A DNA stretch of 64,000 bases, from positions 1 to 64,000 of the forward strand of contig NZ_QUDV01000002.1 in the NCBI RefSeq assembly GCF_003477705.1, in the 5' to 3' direction. Made by a program: the position numbers and the translations under genes. The notes below the pieces were generated by a model. It ran no database searches. It had not been told where the DNA came from and worked only from the letters and a program-made list of their open reading frames with translations. This DNA is from Dorea sp. AF36-15AT (GTDB taxonomy: Bacteria > Bacillota > Clostridia > Lachnospirales > Lachnospiraceae). Below are positions 8,964 through 17,647 of this stretch, piece by piece (position 1 is the first letter of the stretch; every line of letters begins with the position of its first letter).

Positions 8964-10783
8964 GTGACAAGATCAGAAAATATGTGCTCCCAAACCTGCC
9001 GTACCTCTTTGTGTTCTGGTTTTTCTCCAAAATCGGGACGGCCTACCGGATCGCCCCCGGCACAGACTTCGGGACAAAGCTCATGGGGATGCTTGATACC
9101 TTCCCCAAAGCCTTTGAAACCTACTGGCCGGGGCTTGGCAGTATTGACCTGCTGGTGGGCCTTGCCGGTGCGGCTGGGGTGTATCTGCTGATACAGTCAA
9201 AGATCAGGCAGGCGAAAAAATTCCGGCGGGATGCGGAATACGGCACCGCCCGCTTTGGAACAAAGGAGGATATAAAGCCGTTTGTAGACCCTAAATTTCA
9301 GAACAATGTCATTCTGACCGGGACGGAGTTCCTTACCATGAACACCCGTCCGAAGATACCTGCCAATGCCCGGAACCTAAACGCCTGTGTCATCGGCTCG
9401 TCCGGCTCGGGAAAGACAAGGTTCTGGTTGACCCCGCAGCTCCTTCAAGCCCATTCCTCGTATGTGGTGGTAGACCCGAAGGGCGGCACCCTCGACCAGT
9501 GCGGGCGGTTTCTGCAACGGGAGAAATACAGGGTGCGGGTGTTCAACAGTATCGACTTTTCAAAATCCATGCACTACAATCCGCTGGCCTATATCAAGAC
9601 AGAAAGCGATGTTTTGAAATTTGTTACCGCCCTGATCGCCAACACCAAAGGCGACGGCAAGGAGGGCGACGAGTTCTGGACAAAAGCAGAAACCCTCTTG
9701 TACTGCGCCCTTGTGTCCTACATCGTCTTTGAGGGGCCGGAGGAAGAACGCAACATGAATACGCTGGTGGAAATGATAAACAGCATGGAAGTCCGGGAGG
9801 ATGACGAAACCTTCAAAAATGCGGTGGACTATATGTTTGACGGGCTGGAACGCCGCAGCCCCCAGCACTTCGCCGTGAGGCAGTATAAGAAATACAAGCT
9901 CGCCAGCGGCAAGACAGCCAAAAGCATCTTGATTTCCTGCGGTGCAAGACTGGCTCCCTTTGATATTCCCCAACTTCGGGAGATCATGTCTTATGACGAG
10001 CTGGAGCTGGATAAGCTGGGGGATGAAAAATCGGCGCTGTTCTTTCTTATCAGCGACACGGACACCACCTACAACTTTTTGGTTGCCCTCGCTTTTTCGC
10101 AGATGTTCAACCTTCTGTGTGAACGGGCTGACAACACCTATGGCGGGCGTCTGCCCTATCATGTGCGGGTGCTGTGGGACGAGGCTGCCAACACCGGGCA
10201 GGTGCCGGGGCTGGAAAAGATTGTGGCCGTCATCCGCTCCCGTGAGATCAGCCTGACGCTTTTTTATCAGGCAATGAGCCAGTGCAAGGCATTGTACAAA
10301 GACCATTCCGAAACCATCATGGGCAACATGGACAGTATCGTATTCCTCGGAGGCCGGGAGGCTTCCACCCTAAAGGATATTTCGGAAAACTGGCTGGGCA
10401 AGGCCACCATCTCTATGCAGACCGAGGGCCGAAGCCGGGGACAGTCTGAAAGTTACAGCCAGAATATGCAGCGACTTGGCCGGGAGCTGATGACCACCAG
10501 CGAGATCACCACCATGCCCGGGGATAAATGTATCTTGCAGCTTCGGGGGCTCCCGCCCTTCCTGTCCCCGAAGTATGACTTGAAAAAGCACCCGAATTAC
10601 AAGTACACAGCCGAATTTGATAAAAAGAAAAACGCCTTCCGCTTGGAAAGCCTGTTCCGCCACCGACCATTGAGACTAAAGCCGGAGGACGAATACACGG
10701 TGTACGAAGTGGACGGCTCCGACACGGACGAAGAAGCTGACCTGTTGAATTTCGATGATCTGGACAGCGACGAGTTTGTGTAA
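8960..10783 (+). CDS. Type IV secretion coupling protein (VirD4/TraG family)
   Basis: A 607-residue membrane ATPase that delivers the relaxase-DNA complex to the conjugation channel. Two N-terminal membrane segments (around residues 8-25 and 55-75) precede the DAEYGTARFGT motif typical of the family. Walker A is IGSSGSGKTRFW near residues 144-155, and the Walker B-like VLWDEAANTG is near 404. The start is TTG 8960, overlapping the pcfB stop (TTGA). It ends in an acidic tail. A 19-bp palindrome follows at 10786, then the maff2 gene. Confidence 0.93.
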   Translation: MSDKIRKYVLPNLPYLFVFWFFSKIGTAYRIAPGTDFGTKLMGMLDTFPKAFETYWPGLGSIDLLVGLAGAAGVYLLIQSKIRQAKKFRRDAEYGTARFGTKEDIKPFVDPKFQNNVILTGTEFLTMNTRPKIPANARNLNACVIGSSGSGKTRFWLTPQLLQAHSSYVVVDPKGGTLDQCGRFLQREKYRVRVFNSIDFSKSMHYNPLAYIKTESDVLKFVTALIANTKGDGKEGDEFWTKAETLLYCALVSYIVFEGPEEERNMNTLVEMINSMEVREDDETFKNAVDYMFDGLERRSPQHFAVRQYKKYKLASGKTAKSILISCGARLAPFDIPQLREIMSYDELELDKLGDEKSALFFLISDTDTTYNFLVALAFSQMFNLLCERADNTYGGRLPYHVRVLWDEAANTGQVPGLEKIVAVIRSREISLTLFYQAMSQCKALYKDHSETIMGNMDSIVFLGGREASTLKDISENWLGKATISMQTEGRSRGQSESYSQNMQRLGRELMTTSEITTMPGDKCILQLRGLPPFLSPKYDLKKHPNYKYTAEFDKKKNAFRLESLFRHRPLRLKPEDEYTVYEVDGSDTDEEADLLNFDDLDSDEFV

Positions 10784-10872
10784 CTTCGGGCCATGATGAC
10801 CCGAAGCGCCGCCGATATGGGCGGCTTTTTTTGTACCCAAAACCATCAAACAAACAAAATGGAGGAACGTAT

Positions 10873-11013
10873 ATGGAATTTTTCAATCAGGCAATCGACA
10901 TTCTTAAAATTCTGGTCATGGCTCTTGGCGCCGGTCTGGCGGTGTGGGGCGTCATCAACCTTCTGGAAGGTTACGGGTCGGACAACCCTGCGGCAAATGC
11001 TTATGTGTCATAA
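10873..11013 (+). pseudogene. Maff2 family membrane protein, 5' part (split by IME)
   Basis: This begins MEFFNQAIDILKILVMALG and continues through VINLLEGYG, the usual start of the Maff2 family of small conjugation-associated membrane proteins. After DNPAA the frame enters IME sequence and stops at 11,013. The remaining ~30 codons, ending LIPLLSGLFS, are at 19,361-19,454. GGAGG precedes ATG 10873. Rejoining at GCAAA restores the family's expected length of about 70 residues. Confidence 0.85.
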
Positions 11014-11205
11014 AGTAGCATATAAAAATTGATATGCAGCCCTACTATTCCAAACAAACATTGTTAAAAATGACGAAATCTTTTGAGGTTTTACATATCA
11101 TATCGTGAATAACGCTTGATTTATCGGCATTTTCATGGTAGCATTATCCTAAGATATAGTGTAGAAATGTATACAAGGATACTTAGTTGAAAGGAGGGAA
11201 ATTTG

Positions 11206-11406
11206 GTGGACTATTTATGGGTGTTGGTATTATTGATTTTGGGAGTTTGTATGGTCTGTTATCCTAAAATATTATGGAAAATAGAAAATTTATTCACAGT
11301 AAAAAATGGTGAACCAACCGAACTATATTTAGTATTAATGCGGATTGGTGGTGTATTTTTTATTATTTGTTCAGTTGGTATGATTATATATCTAATTATA
11401 AAATGA
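11206..11406 (+). CDS. Small membrane protein, DUF6199-like
   Basis: About 66 residues with two hydrophobic segments (VLVLLILGVCMVCYP near the start and VFFIICSVGMIIYLII at the end) around a polar loop with ELYLVLMRIGG. The pattern resembles small DUF6199-type membrane proteins. AAAGGAGG lies upstream. GTG 11206 or TTG 11203 could be the start. AT-rich cargo at the IME left end, next to a secreted protein gene. Confidence 0.55.
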   Translation: MDYLWVLVLLILGVCMVCYPKILWKIENLFTVKNGEPTELYLVLMRIGGVFFIICSVGMIIYLIIK

Positions 11407-11470
11407 AACACCCTTATAGTTCTTAAATTGTATCCTATTATTCGAATTCAATAATTTCAAGAAAGGAGTA

Positions 11471-11498
11471 AACTGTATGAATAAAACTGTATGAATAA
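11471..11498 (+). repeat. 14-bp tandem duplication over a start codon
   Basis: AACTGTATGAATAA occurs twice in direct succession (11,471-11,484 and 11,485-11,498). The first ATG gives MNKTV and a TGA that overlaps the second ATG, which starts the secreted protein. Confidence 0.85.
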
Positions 11499-12525
11499 GA
11501 TATTTAAAAAGGTTATATCATTGGCACTTATAGGAACGCTATGTATAGGTGCAAGTACGACGACTTTTGCAAGTGAGTTATCGCCGGAAGCAAAGGCAGA
11601 AGCGACACAAACTAATGAAAGTGAGCGGAAAGTAAATTGGTGGCAAGTTGGTTGGAAAGTTTTATCCGACTATTTTGAAAAACTTATCGATCTTGATGGA
11701 CAGAGCGTAAAAGATAGTAATTGGGCATATCTTGTGTCTCCGAGTATTGAATTTAATACTGGCGAGATGGGAAATGAAGTATACTTTAAACCAGAAGTAA
11801 ATAATTCAGTTGGTTCAATGCGTATGCATGGACATCGAGTGATTTTTGTTGATATTTTTGCTAAAATCAATCTTATTTTGTCTGATGCAAATAACGATAC
11901 TGTTAGTAGTGCCGTTACAGAAACGAATCAGTATATGTTTTACGATAAAAAAGCGAGTGATCCTGCCGGAAAGTGGAAAGCTCAGTTTATTTCTTCTGAA
12001 AGTTTCAAATGGCAGTGCTATTATGCACACTATTATAATGCAAATACTAGAAGTGCATTGCCAGAAGTAGAGGATGGATTTTATTTTGGAGATAATAATC
12101 GAGTTTTTCAATTTTCTGAAAATCCATCACCAGCTACTTTAGCAAATAATAAGATTTTAACCATGACTGAATTAAATAATCAATTTATTAACCCTGCCGA
12201 CGGCGAAGCTGTTGATTATCTAAAAGACTATGCTCCTGGAGATGAGGTTCATTTCGCAGATAAAGTTATTGATATAACTTATAATGCAGATGAGAAAGCC
12301 ACAACCATTTTCTTTGATGAAAAAGTTTCTGGTGATCTTATTGGATGGAAATTTAATGGTGATTTAACAAATGAATATGCTATAGGAGATACAGTCAGCT
12401 TAAATTTTAATGTTGTTAAAATTGGAGAATACAACAATATTATATTTGAAAGTCTTGATTACTTTGAAGAAGCATTTTCACATGAAGATGGAGGAAAATA
12501 TCCTGATATAAATAATTATAGATAA
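11491..12525 (+). CDS. Secreted protein of unknown function (IME cargo)
   Basis: A 344-residue protein with a clear signal peptide: basic MNKIFKKV, a hydrophobic core, then TTTFASELS as the likely cleavage region. The mature part has VNWWQVGWKVLSDYFEKL, a beta-rich centre with several aromatic residues, and a C-terminal domain (about 250-330) with GDEVHFADKVIDITYN that may be an OB-like beta barrel. I do not recognise the family. The ribosome binding site is best spaced to an upstream ATG at 11,477. That ATG opens only MNKTV before a TGA overlapping this gene's ATG, a result of a 14-bp tandem duplication. AT-rich compared with the mobilization genes downstream. Confidence 0.7.
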   Translation: MNKIFKKVISLALIGTLCIGASTTTFASELSPEAKAEATQTNESERKVNWWQVGWKVLSDYFEKLIDLDGQSVKDSNWAYLVSPSIEFNTGEMGNEVYFKPEVNNSVGSMRMHGHRVIFVDIFAKINLILSDANNDTVSSAVTETNQYMFYDKKASDPAGKWKAQFISSESFKWQCYYAHYYNANTRSALPEVEDGFYFGDNNRVFQFSENPSPATLANNKILTMTELNNQFINPADGEAVDYLKDYAPGDEVHFADKVIDITYNADEKATTIFFDEKVSGDLIGWKFNGDLTNEYAIGDTVSLNFNVVKIGEYNNIIFESLDYFEEAFSHEDGGKYPDINNYR

Positions 12526-13238
12526 TTTCTGGCTTTTCCTCTGACAGCCACACAGAAACAACCCTATCATAAGATGATGTTTCATTTTAAAATTGAATAA
12601 TCGCCACCCCGCAGCGGCACACAAAGCAGTAAATCCGAAAAAGATTTGCTGCTTTTTTTGCGCCCATTTTTGGCAAATTTCCAAAAGTTCTGTATTAGAC
12701 AGTGAAACCAAAAAAGGCTGCCGTTTTTTTCAGACAGCGGGCAAAACACAGTTTCCAAAACGCCTTATTGTCGGGAAAGACCGAGCTGCCGGAAAAGTTC
12801 TTGCCGGAAAGTCCGTCCATTCTGCTCTTTTGTGGTTTGTAGGGAATAAGGGGGAGAATGCCAGCCCGCCGCCTTTTATAAAAAAACTGGTTATAGATTT
12901 CTCGAAAAAGTGGCAGTAGCAAATGAGGGCAATCCGGCAGCTCTTTATGAAAAAAGCTGGTTGCGATTTTCTGAAAAAGTGGCAGTAGGAAGTGAACGGC
13001 AGTCCGGCATTTTCTTAGAGCAAGATTCTACCGAGGTGCCAAAATTCGCTTATCGCTCATTTTGCCCCTGCGGGAATCTTGTTGGGGAGTGCCTTCCCCA
13101 AACCCTGCTTATGCGGCTTGCGCCGCTGAAAAACCCCTCAAAATATTTTTCGGATTTTTCAAAAACAGTTCCGCTTCACACCCTGTTTTTCTCCTATTAG
13201 TGAGAGGACACCACGCACAGAAAGGAGGTCAACCACCT
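12526..13238 (+). other. Gene-free stretch before mobC, probable oriT region
   Basis: No convincing gene. It holds a terminator (12,624-12,660) and two ~70-bp diverged direct repeats (12,873-12,940 and 12,941-13,010, sharing GAAAAAGTGGCAGTAG). A perfect hairpin, TTGGGGA/TCCCCAA, lies at 13,082-13,101, beside CCCCTGCGGGAATC. Its position immediately upstream of mobC and relaxase fits an origin of transfer, but no nic site can be fixed from sequence alone. Confidence 0.45.
12624..12660 (+). terminator. Intrinsic terminator after IME cargo
   Basis: AGCAGTAAATC (12,625-12,635) pairs with GATTTGCTGCT (12,643-12,653, one mismatch pair) and is followed by TTTTTT. It ends the cargo transcript. Confidence 0.65.
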
Positions 13239-13634
13239 ATGAAACGATACAACACGCCGCACCGCAGCCGGGTAGTCAAAACACGCATGACCGAGGAAGA
13301 ATACGCCGAGTTTGCCCAGCGGCTTTCTGCTTACCACATGAGCCAAGCCGAGTTTATCCGGCAAGCCATAACCGGGGCAGCCATACGCCCCATCATAACC
13401 GTTTCCCCCATCAATGACGAGCTGCTTGCCGCTGTCGGGAAGCTGACCGCCGAATACGGGAGGATCGGCGGCAACTTAAACCAGATAGCCCGGACGCTGA
13501 ACGAGTGGCACAGTCCCTATCCGCAGCTTGCCGGGGAGGTACGGGCGGCGGTTTCCGACCTTGCTGCCCTAAAGTTTGAAGTCTTGCAGAAAGTGGGTGA
13601 CGCTGTTGGCAACATTCAAACATATCAGCTCTAA
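13239..13634 (+). CDS. mobC: MobC-like relaxosome accessory protein (IME)
   Basis: A 131-residue protein with an N-terminal ribbon-helix-helix-type region (RVVKTRMTEEEYAEFAQRL, then MSQAEFIRQAI). The C-terminal GRIGGNLNQIARTLNEW motif is typical of MobC mobilization proteins that help the relaxase at oriT. AAAGGAGG at 13,221-13,228 fixes ATG 13239. It overlaps the relaxase gene by about 29 bases. Confidence 0.88.
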   Translation: MKRYNTPHRSRVVKTRMTEEEYAEFAQRLSAYHMSQAEFIRQAITGAAIRPIITVSPINDELLAAVGKLTAEYGRIGGNLNQIARTLNEWHSPYPQLAGEVRAAVSDLAALKFEVLQKVGDAVGNIQTYQL

Positions 13635-15231
13635 AAACGCCGACTATGGCGCAGCGGAAGCCTATCTCACATTTGAGCATGACGAGTTTACCATGAAAGC
13701 CACCCTTGATGAAAACGGGCGGCTGATACCGAGGGAGGATTACCGCATTTCTTCCCTCAACTGCGGGGGCGAGGATTTCGCTGTTGCCTGTATGCGAGCC
13801 AATCTCCGCTATGAGAAAAACCAAAAACGGGAAGATGTGAAAAGCCACCACTATATCATCAGCTTTGACCCACGGGACGGGACAGACAACGGCTTGACCG
13901 TAGACCGGGCGCAGGAGCTGGGCGAGCAGTTCTGCAAGGAGCATTTCCCCGGACACCAAGCCCTAATCTGCACCCACCCGGACGGGCATAACCACAGCGG
14001 GAATATCCATGTGCATATCGTCATCAACTCCCTGCGGATTTACGAAGTCCCGCTTCTGCCCTACATGGACAGACCAGCCGACACGCTGGAGGGCTGCAAG
14101 CACCGCTGCACCAACGCCGCTATGGAATATTTCAAGAGCGAAGTCATGGAAATGTGCCACCGGGAGGGGCTTTACCAAATCGACCTCTTGAACGGCAGCA
14201 AGGAACGGATAACCGAACGGGAATACTGGGCGGCAAAGAAAGGGCAGCTTGCCCTTGACAAAGAGAACGCCGCCAGAGAAGCCGCCGGACAGCCGACCAA
14301 GCCCACCAAGTTTGAAACGGACAAGGCGAAGCTGCGCCGGACGATACGGCAGGCACTTTCCCAAGCTGGCAGCTTTGACGAGTTTTCTTCCCTTTTGCTG
14401 CGGGAGGGTGTGACCGTCAAGGAGAGCCGGGGGCGGCTTTCCTACCTCACGCCGGACAGGACAAAGCCTATCACAGCCCGAAAGCTGGGGGACGATTTTG
14501 ACAAGGCTGCTGTCCTTGCCCTGCTCACGCAGAACGCCCACAGAGCTGCCGAACAGACCAAAGCCATACCCGAATACCCTGCCGCAGTTAAAAAGCCGTT
14601 ACAAGGGGAAAAAGCTGCAAAAACCACCCCGGCAGACAACACCTTGCAGCGCATGGTTGACCGGGAAGCCAAGCGAGCCGAGGGCAAGGGCGTGGGCTAT
14701 GACCGCTGGGCGGCAAAGCACAACCTAAAGCAAATGGCAGCTACCGTTACCGCCTATCAGCAGTACGGCTTTTCCTCCCCGGAGGAACTGGACGAAGCCT
14801 GTTCTGCCGCCTATGCCGCCATGCAGGAAAGCCTTGCGTGGTTGAAGCAGGTGGAAAAGACGCTGAACGGGAAAAAGGAGCTGCAACGGCAGGTGCTTGC
14901 CTATTCCAAGACCCGCCCTGTCCGGGACGGGCTGAAACAGCAGAAAAACGCCAAAGCAAAAGCAGCCTACCGTCAGAAGCATGAAAGTGACTTTATCATA
15001 GCAGACGCAGCCGCCCGCTATTTCAGGGAGAACGGCATTTCCAAGCTGCCGAGCTATAAATCCCTGCAAGCAGAGATTGAAAGCCTTATCAAAGAGAAAA
15101 ACAGCGGCTACAACGATTACCGGGCAAAACGGGAGGAGTACCGCCGCTTGCAGACTGTCAAGGGCAATATCGACCAGATTTTACGCCGGAGCGAGCCGCA
15201 GCGCAGAAAGGAGCAGAGCCATGAACGGTAA
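13606..15231 (+). CDS. Relaxase/mobilization nuclease (IME)
   Basis: A 541-residue HUH-type relaxase that nicks oriT and pilots the strand. It starts ATFKHISSKNADYGAAEAYL. The metal-binding triad is in HNHSGNIHVHIVIN near residues 128-141. Catalytic-domain motifs REDYRIS and KSHHYIISFDP come earlier. The C-terminal half is helical, with GVGYDRWAAKHNLKQMA, a motif also found in the ICE relaxase at 30,937. The start is probably TTG 13606, where family members begin; ATG 13576 lies further inside mobC and lacks a better binding site. Confidence 0.9.
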   Translation: MATFKHISSKNADYGAAEAYLTFEHDEFTMKATLDENGRLIPREDYRISSLNCGGEDFAVACMRANLRYEKNQKREDVKSHHYIISFDPRDGTDNGLTVDRAQELGEQFCKEHFPGHQALICTHPDGHNHSGNIHVHIVINSLRIYEVPLLPYMDRPADTLEGCKHRCTNAAMEYFKSEVMEMCHREGLYQIDLLNGSKERITEREYWAAKKGQLALDKENAAREAAGQPTKPTKFETDKAKLRRTIRQALSQAGSFDEFSSLLLREGVTVKESRGRLSYLTPDRTKPITARKLGDDFDKAAVLALLTQNAHRAAEQTKAIPEYPAAVKKPLQGEKAAKTTPADNTLQRMVDREAKRAEGKGVGYDRWAAKHNLKQMAATVTAYQQYGFSSPEELDEACSAAYAAMQESLAWLKQVEKTLNGKKELQRQVLAYSKTRPVRDGLKQQKNAKAKAAYRQKHESDFIIADAAARYFRENGISKLPSYKSLQAEIESLIKEKNSGYNDYRAKREEYRRLQTVKGNIDQILRRSEPQRRKEQSHER

Positions 15232-15607
15232 TATCCCCCGCATGGACTACCGCCAGTACCGGGCAGCCCGCCGCCTTGTGCATGAGTGCTGCAACTATGA
15301 CAGCGGGAACTGCCTGCTGTTGGAGGACGGCGAGCCTTGCGTGTGTGTACAGAGTATCAGCTATTCGCTGCTCTGCCGCTGGTTTACCGCCGCTGTCCTG
15401 CCCCTTGATGAAGCACTGGAAGCCGCCCTCTTGCGCCGGGGAAGCCGGAAACGCTGCGCTGTCTGCGGGGCGTTCTTCTTCCCAAAATCCAACCGGGGGA
15501 AATACTGCCCGGACTGCGCCGGACGCATGAAGCGGATAAACGCCGCCAAACGGAAGCGGAAACAAAGGGAGAAATGTCACGCTTTAGGGCATTTCAAACC
15601 CGCATAA
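15221..15607 (+). CDS. Cysteine-rich VLP-type protein (IME)
   Basis: A 128-residue protein. The N-terminal CCNYDSGNCLLLEDGEPCVC and a later VLPLD give the Cys-rich VLP-type signature. It has a zinc-finger-like pair, CAVCGAFF..KYCPDC, near residues 83-103, then a basic tail. Such genes commonly follow relaxase genes in Clostridia IMEs; the role is unknown, possibly transcriptional. GAAAGGAG precedes ATG 15221, and the gene overlaps the relaxase stop by 11 bases. A paralogue-like gene lies in the ICE at 27,914. Confidence 0.75.
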   Translation: MNGNIPRMDYRQYRAARRLVHECCNYDSGNCLLLEDGEPCVCVQSISYSLLCRWFTAAVLPLDEALEAALLRRGSRKRCAVCGAFFFPKSNRGKYCPDCAGRMKRINAAKRKRKQREKCHALGHFKPA

Positions 15608-15716
15608 ATCAAGGCTTTTTTGGAGGGTGTCAAAGGGTGCGTGATACATTTATCCTTTTCCCTTAAAAACGCCCCCTAAAAGCGTAACAGAACCCACAGA
15701 CAGACACCACAAGGAG

Positions 15717-16478
15717 GTGAACCCTATCGCTGATTATATGACCGCAGGAACGGAGCTGCCCGCTTACCTGCCTTACCCCCGTTTCCTGCTGGAAACAGAC
15801 CTATCCCACACCGCAAGAGAGTTATATGCGCTGCTGTTAGACCGTTCCACCCTTTCGCAGAAGAACGGCTGGCAGGACAGCGAGGGACGGACATACATTG
15901 TCTACCCCATAGCAGAGATAGCGGAAATGCTGGATAAAGGCTGCACCACCATAAAGGGCGCACTGAACGAACTGGACGCTGCCGGGCTGCTGGAACGCAG
16001 ACGGACGGGCTTTTCTGCCGCCAACCGTCTGTATGTGAAAGTGCCGCCTATCCCAGTGGTACAGTTTTCCGACCAACTGACGGACGGAAAACCGCCCCTC
16101 ATAAGGGCGGGAAACCGACCAACTGACAGCCGGAAAACTGACCTTATGACGGTCGGAAAACCGTCCCCTAACCAAACTAATATAAACAACCTAATAGAGA
16201 GCCAAACAAAAGGAGCGAGTGAGGGGCAGCCCCCCGCCGCTTATGGCAGATATAAAAATGTATTTCTTTCTGACACAGAACTTTTGGAGCTGGAACAGGA
16301 CTTCCCCGGCAAGTGGGAGTATTACCTTGACCGCCTTTCCTGCCACATCGCTTCCACCGGGAAGCAGTACCAGAGCCATGCAGCCACCATTTACAAGTGG
16401 GCGCAGGAGGACGCTGCCAAAGAGAAGCCAAAGAAAGGCATACCGGACTATTCATTCAAGGAGGGAGAAAGCCTATGA
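15717..16478 (+). CDS. repA: Replication initiator protein A (RepA_N-like)
   Basis: A 253-residue protein with LPAYLPYPRFLLE, LYALLLDRSTLSQKNGW and YPIAEIAEMLDKG..TIKGALNELDAAGLLER. This is the winged-helix DNA-binding domain of RepA-type initiators in Gram-positive plasmids and IMEs. The C-terminal part has a helical domain ending PDYSFKEGESL. It probably drives replication of the excised IME. The AAGGAGG binding site touches GTG 15717 while the next ATG is 21 bases away (15,738), so the exact start is uncertain. It overlaps the dnaC-like gene by four bases (ATGA). Confidence 0.8.
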   Translation: MNPIADYMTAGTELPAYLPYPRFLLETDLSHTARELYALLLDRSTLSQKNGWQDSEGRTYIVYPIAEIAEMLDKGCTTIKGALNELDAAGLLERRRTGFSAANRLYVKVPPIPVVQFSDQLTDGKPPLIRAGNRPTDSRKTDLMTVGKPSPNQTNINNLIESQTKGASEGQPPAAYGRYKNVFLSDTELLELEQDFPGKWEYYLDRLSCHIASTGKQYQSHAATIYKWAQEDAAKEKPKKGIPDYSFKEGESL

Positions 16479-17329
16479 CCGATACAATCCACAACACCAT
16501 ACTGCCTATGACCGACACCACAGCCGAGCCGGAGGATTACACCGGGGAGGACGGGCTTTTATACTGCGGCAAATGCCGGAAACCCAAAGAAGCCTATTTC
16601 CCGGAGGGCAAGACCTTTTTCGGGCGTGACCGCCACCCGTCAGAGTGCGACTGCCAGCGGGCAGCCCGTAAGGAACGGGAAGCCGCCGAGAAGCGGCGCA
16701 GCCACCTTGAAACGGTGGAACGGCTGAAACGGCAGGGCTTTACAGACAAGACCATGCAGGACTGGACATTTGCCAACGATAACGGCAGCTGCCCGCAGAT
16801 GAAGAACGCCGCCGGATATGTGGCACGCTGGGAACAGATAAAGGACGGGAACTACGGGCTGCTCTTGTGGGGCAGGGTAGGCACTGGGAAAAGCTATTTT
16901 GCCGGGTGTATTGCAAACGCCCTCATGGAGCAGGAAGTCCCGGTGTGCATGACAAACTTTGCAGCAATATTAAACGACCTTGCCGCCAGCTTTGCGGGCA
17001 GGAACGAATATATTTCCCGCCTTTGCAGCTTCCCCCTGCTCATCATTGACGATTTTGGAATGGAGCGTGGCACAGAATACGGTCTGGAACAGGTCTACAA
17101 TGTGATTGACAGCCGCTACCGGAGCAGGAAGCCGCTGATTGTGACGACCAACCTCACGCTGGAGGAATTGCAGCACCCGGAGGACACCGCCCACGCCCGG
17201 ATTTATGACCGCCTGCTTGAAATGTGTTCCCCTCTCTGCTTTACCGGGGAGAATTTGAGGAAAGCCGCCGCACAGGGAAAAATGGAACAGCTGAAACGGC
17301 TGCTTGCCGGAAAGGAGATTTGCCTATGA
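16475..17329 (+). CDS. DnaC-like ATPase (helicase loader)
   Basis: A 284-residue AAA+ protein. Residues about 30-65 hold a Cys cluster (LYCGKCRKP..ECDCQ). Walker A is LLLWGRVGTGKSYFAG and Walker B is LLIIDDFGMERG, followed by sensor motif VTTNLTLEEL and YDRLLEMC. This fits IstB/DnaC-type loaders. It probably brings the host replicative helicase to the IME origin with RepA. The start overlaps the repA stop and its end overlaps the tnpW-like start (ATGA), so the three form one translational unit. Confidence 0.85.
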   Translation: MTDTIHNTILPMTDTTAEPEDYTGEDGLLYCGKCRKPKEAYFPEGKTFFGRDRHPSECDCQRAARKEREAAEKRRSHLETVERLKRQGFTDKTMQDWTFANDNGSCPQMKNAAGYVARWEQIKDGNYGLLLWGRVGTGKSYFAGCIANALMEQEVPVCMTNFAAILNDLAASFAGRNEYISRLCSFPLLIIDDFGMERGTEYGLEQVYNVIDSRYRSRKPLIVTTNLTLEELQHPEDTAHARIYDRLLEMCSPLCFTGENLRKAAAQGKMEQLKRLLAGKEICL

Positions 17330-17520
17330 CCGACACCCAGAGAAACAAACGCCCTGCCCGCCGCCCGGACTGCGTGACCGAAACGAGGATAGGCAACACA
17401 ATCCTTGTGGTGTCTGGCTTTTTCAAGGAGGGGGCGACCGACACCGCCGCTGACAAGATGATGAAAGTGCTGGAAGCAGAAGCCGCCGCCGGATATTTGA
17501 CCTGTGATAAGCCTGATTGA
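17326..17520 (+). CDS. TnpW-like small transposon protein
   Basis: A 64-residue protein with ETRIGNTILVVSGFFKEGATDTAADKMMKVLE, matching the small TnpW family first seen in Tn4451-type elements. Its role in element biology is not established. GGAGAT precedes ATG 17326, which overlaps the previous stop. Just upstream of the recombinase gene. Confidence 0.7.
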   Translation: MTDTQRNKRPARRPDCVTETRIGNTILVVSGFFKEGATDTAADKMMKVLEAEAAAGYLTCDKPD

Positions 17521-17647
17521 AAAACCGTCATTTTTACCGACCGTAAAGAAGCAGATTTGACGCTTTTGCCGCTATACAGACAGCCGCCCCATGTGGTACA
17601 ATCAAGGTACGGAATAGTGGGGCTGGCTGTCGGAAACGGAGGAATTT

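Noticed and set aside
12593..12919. 108-codon ORF before the IME mobC
   Set aside because: It starts inside a terminator region, covers half of a repeat pair and has no binding site or recognisable sequence.
13576..13605. ATG 13576 as the relaxase start
   Set aside because: It lies well inside mobC without a binding site, and the known family N-terminus begins at TTG 13606.
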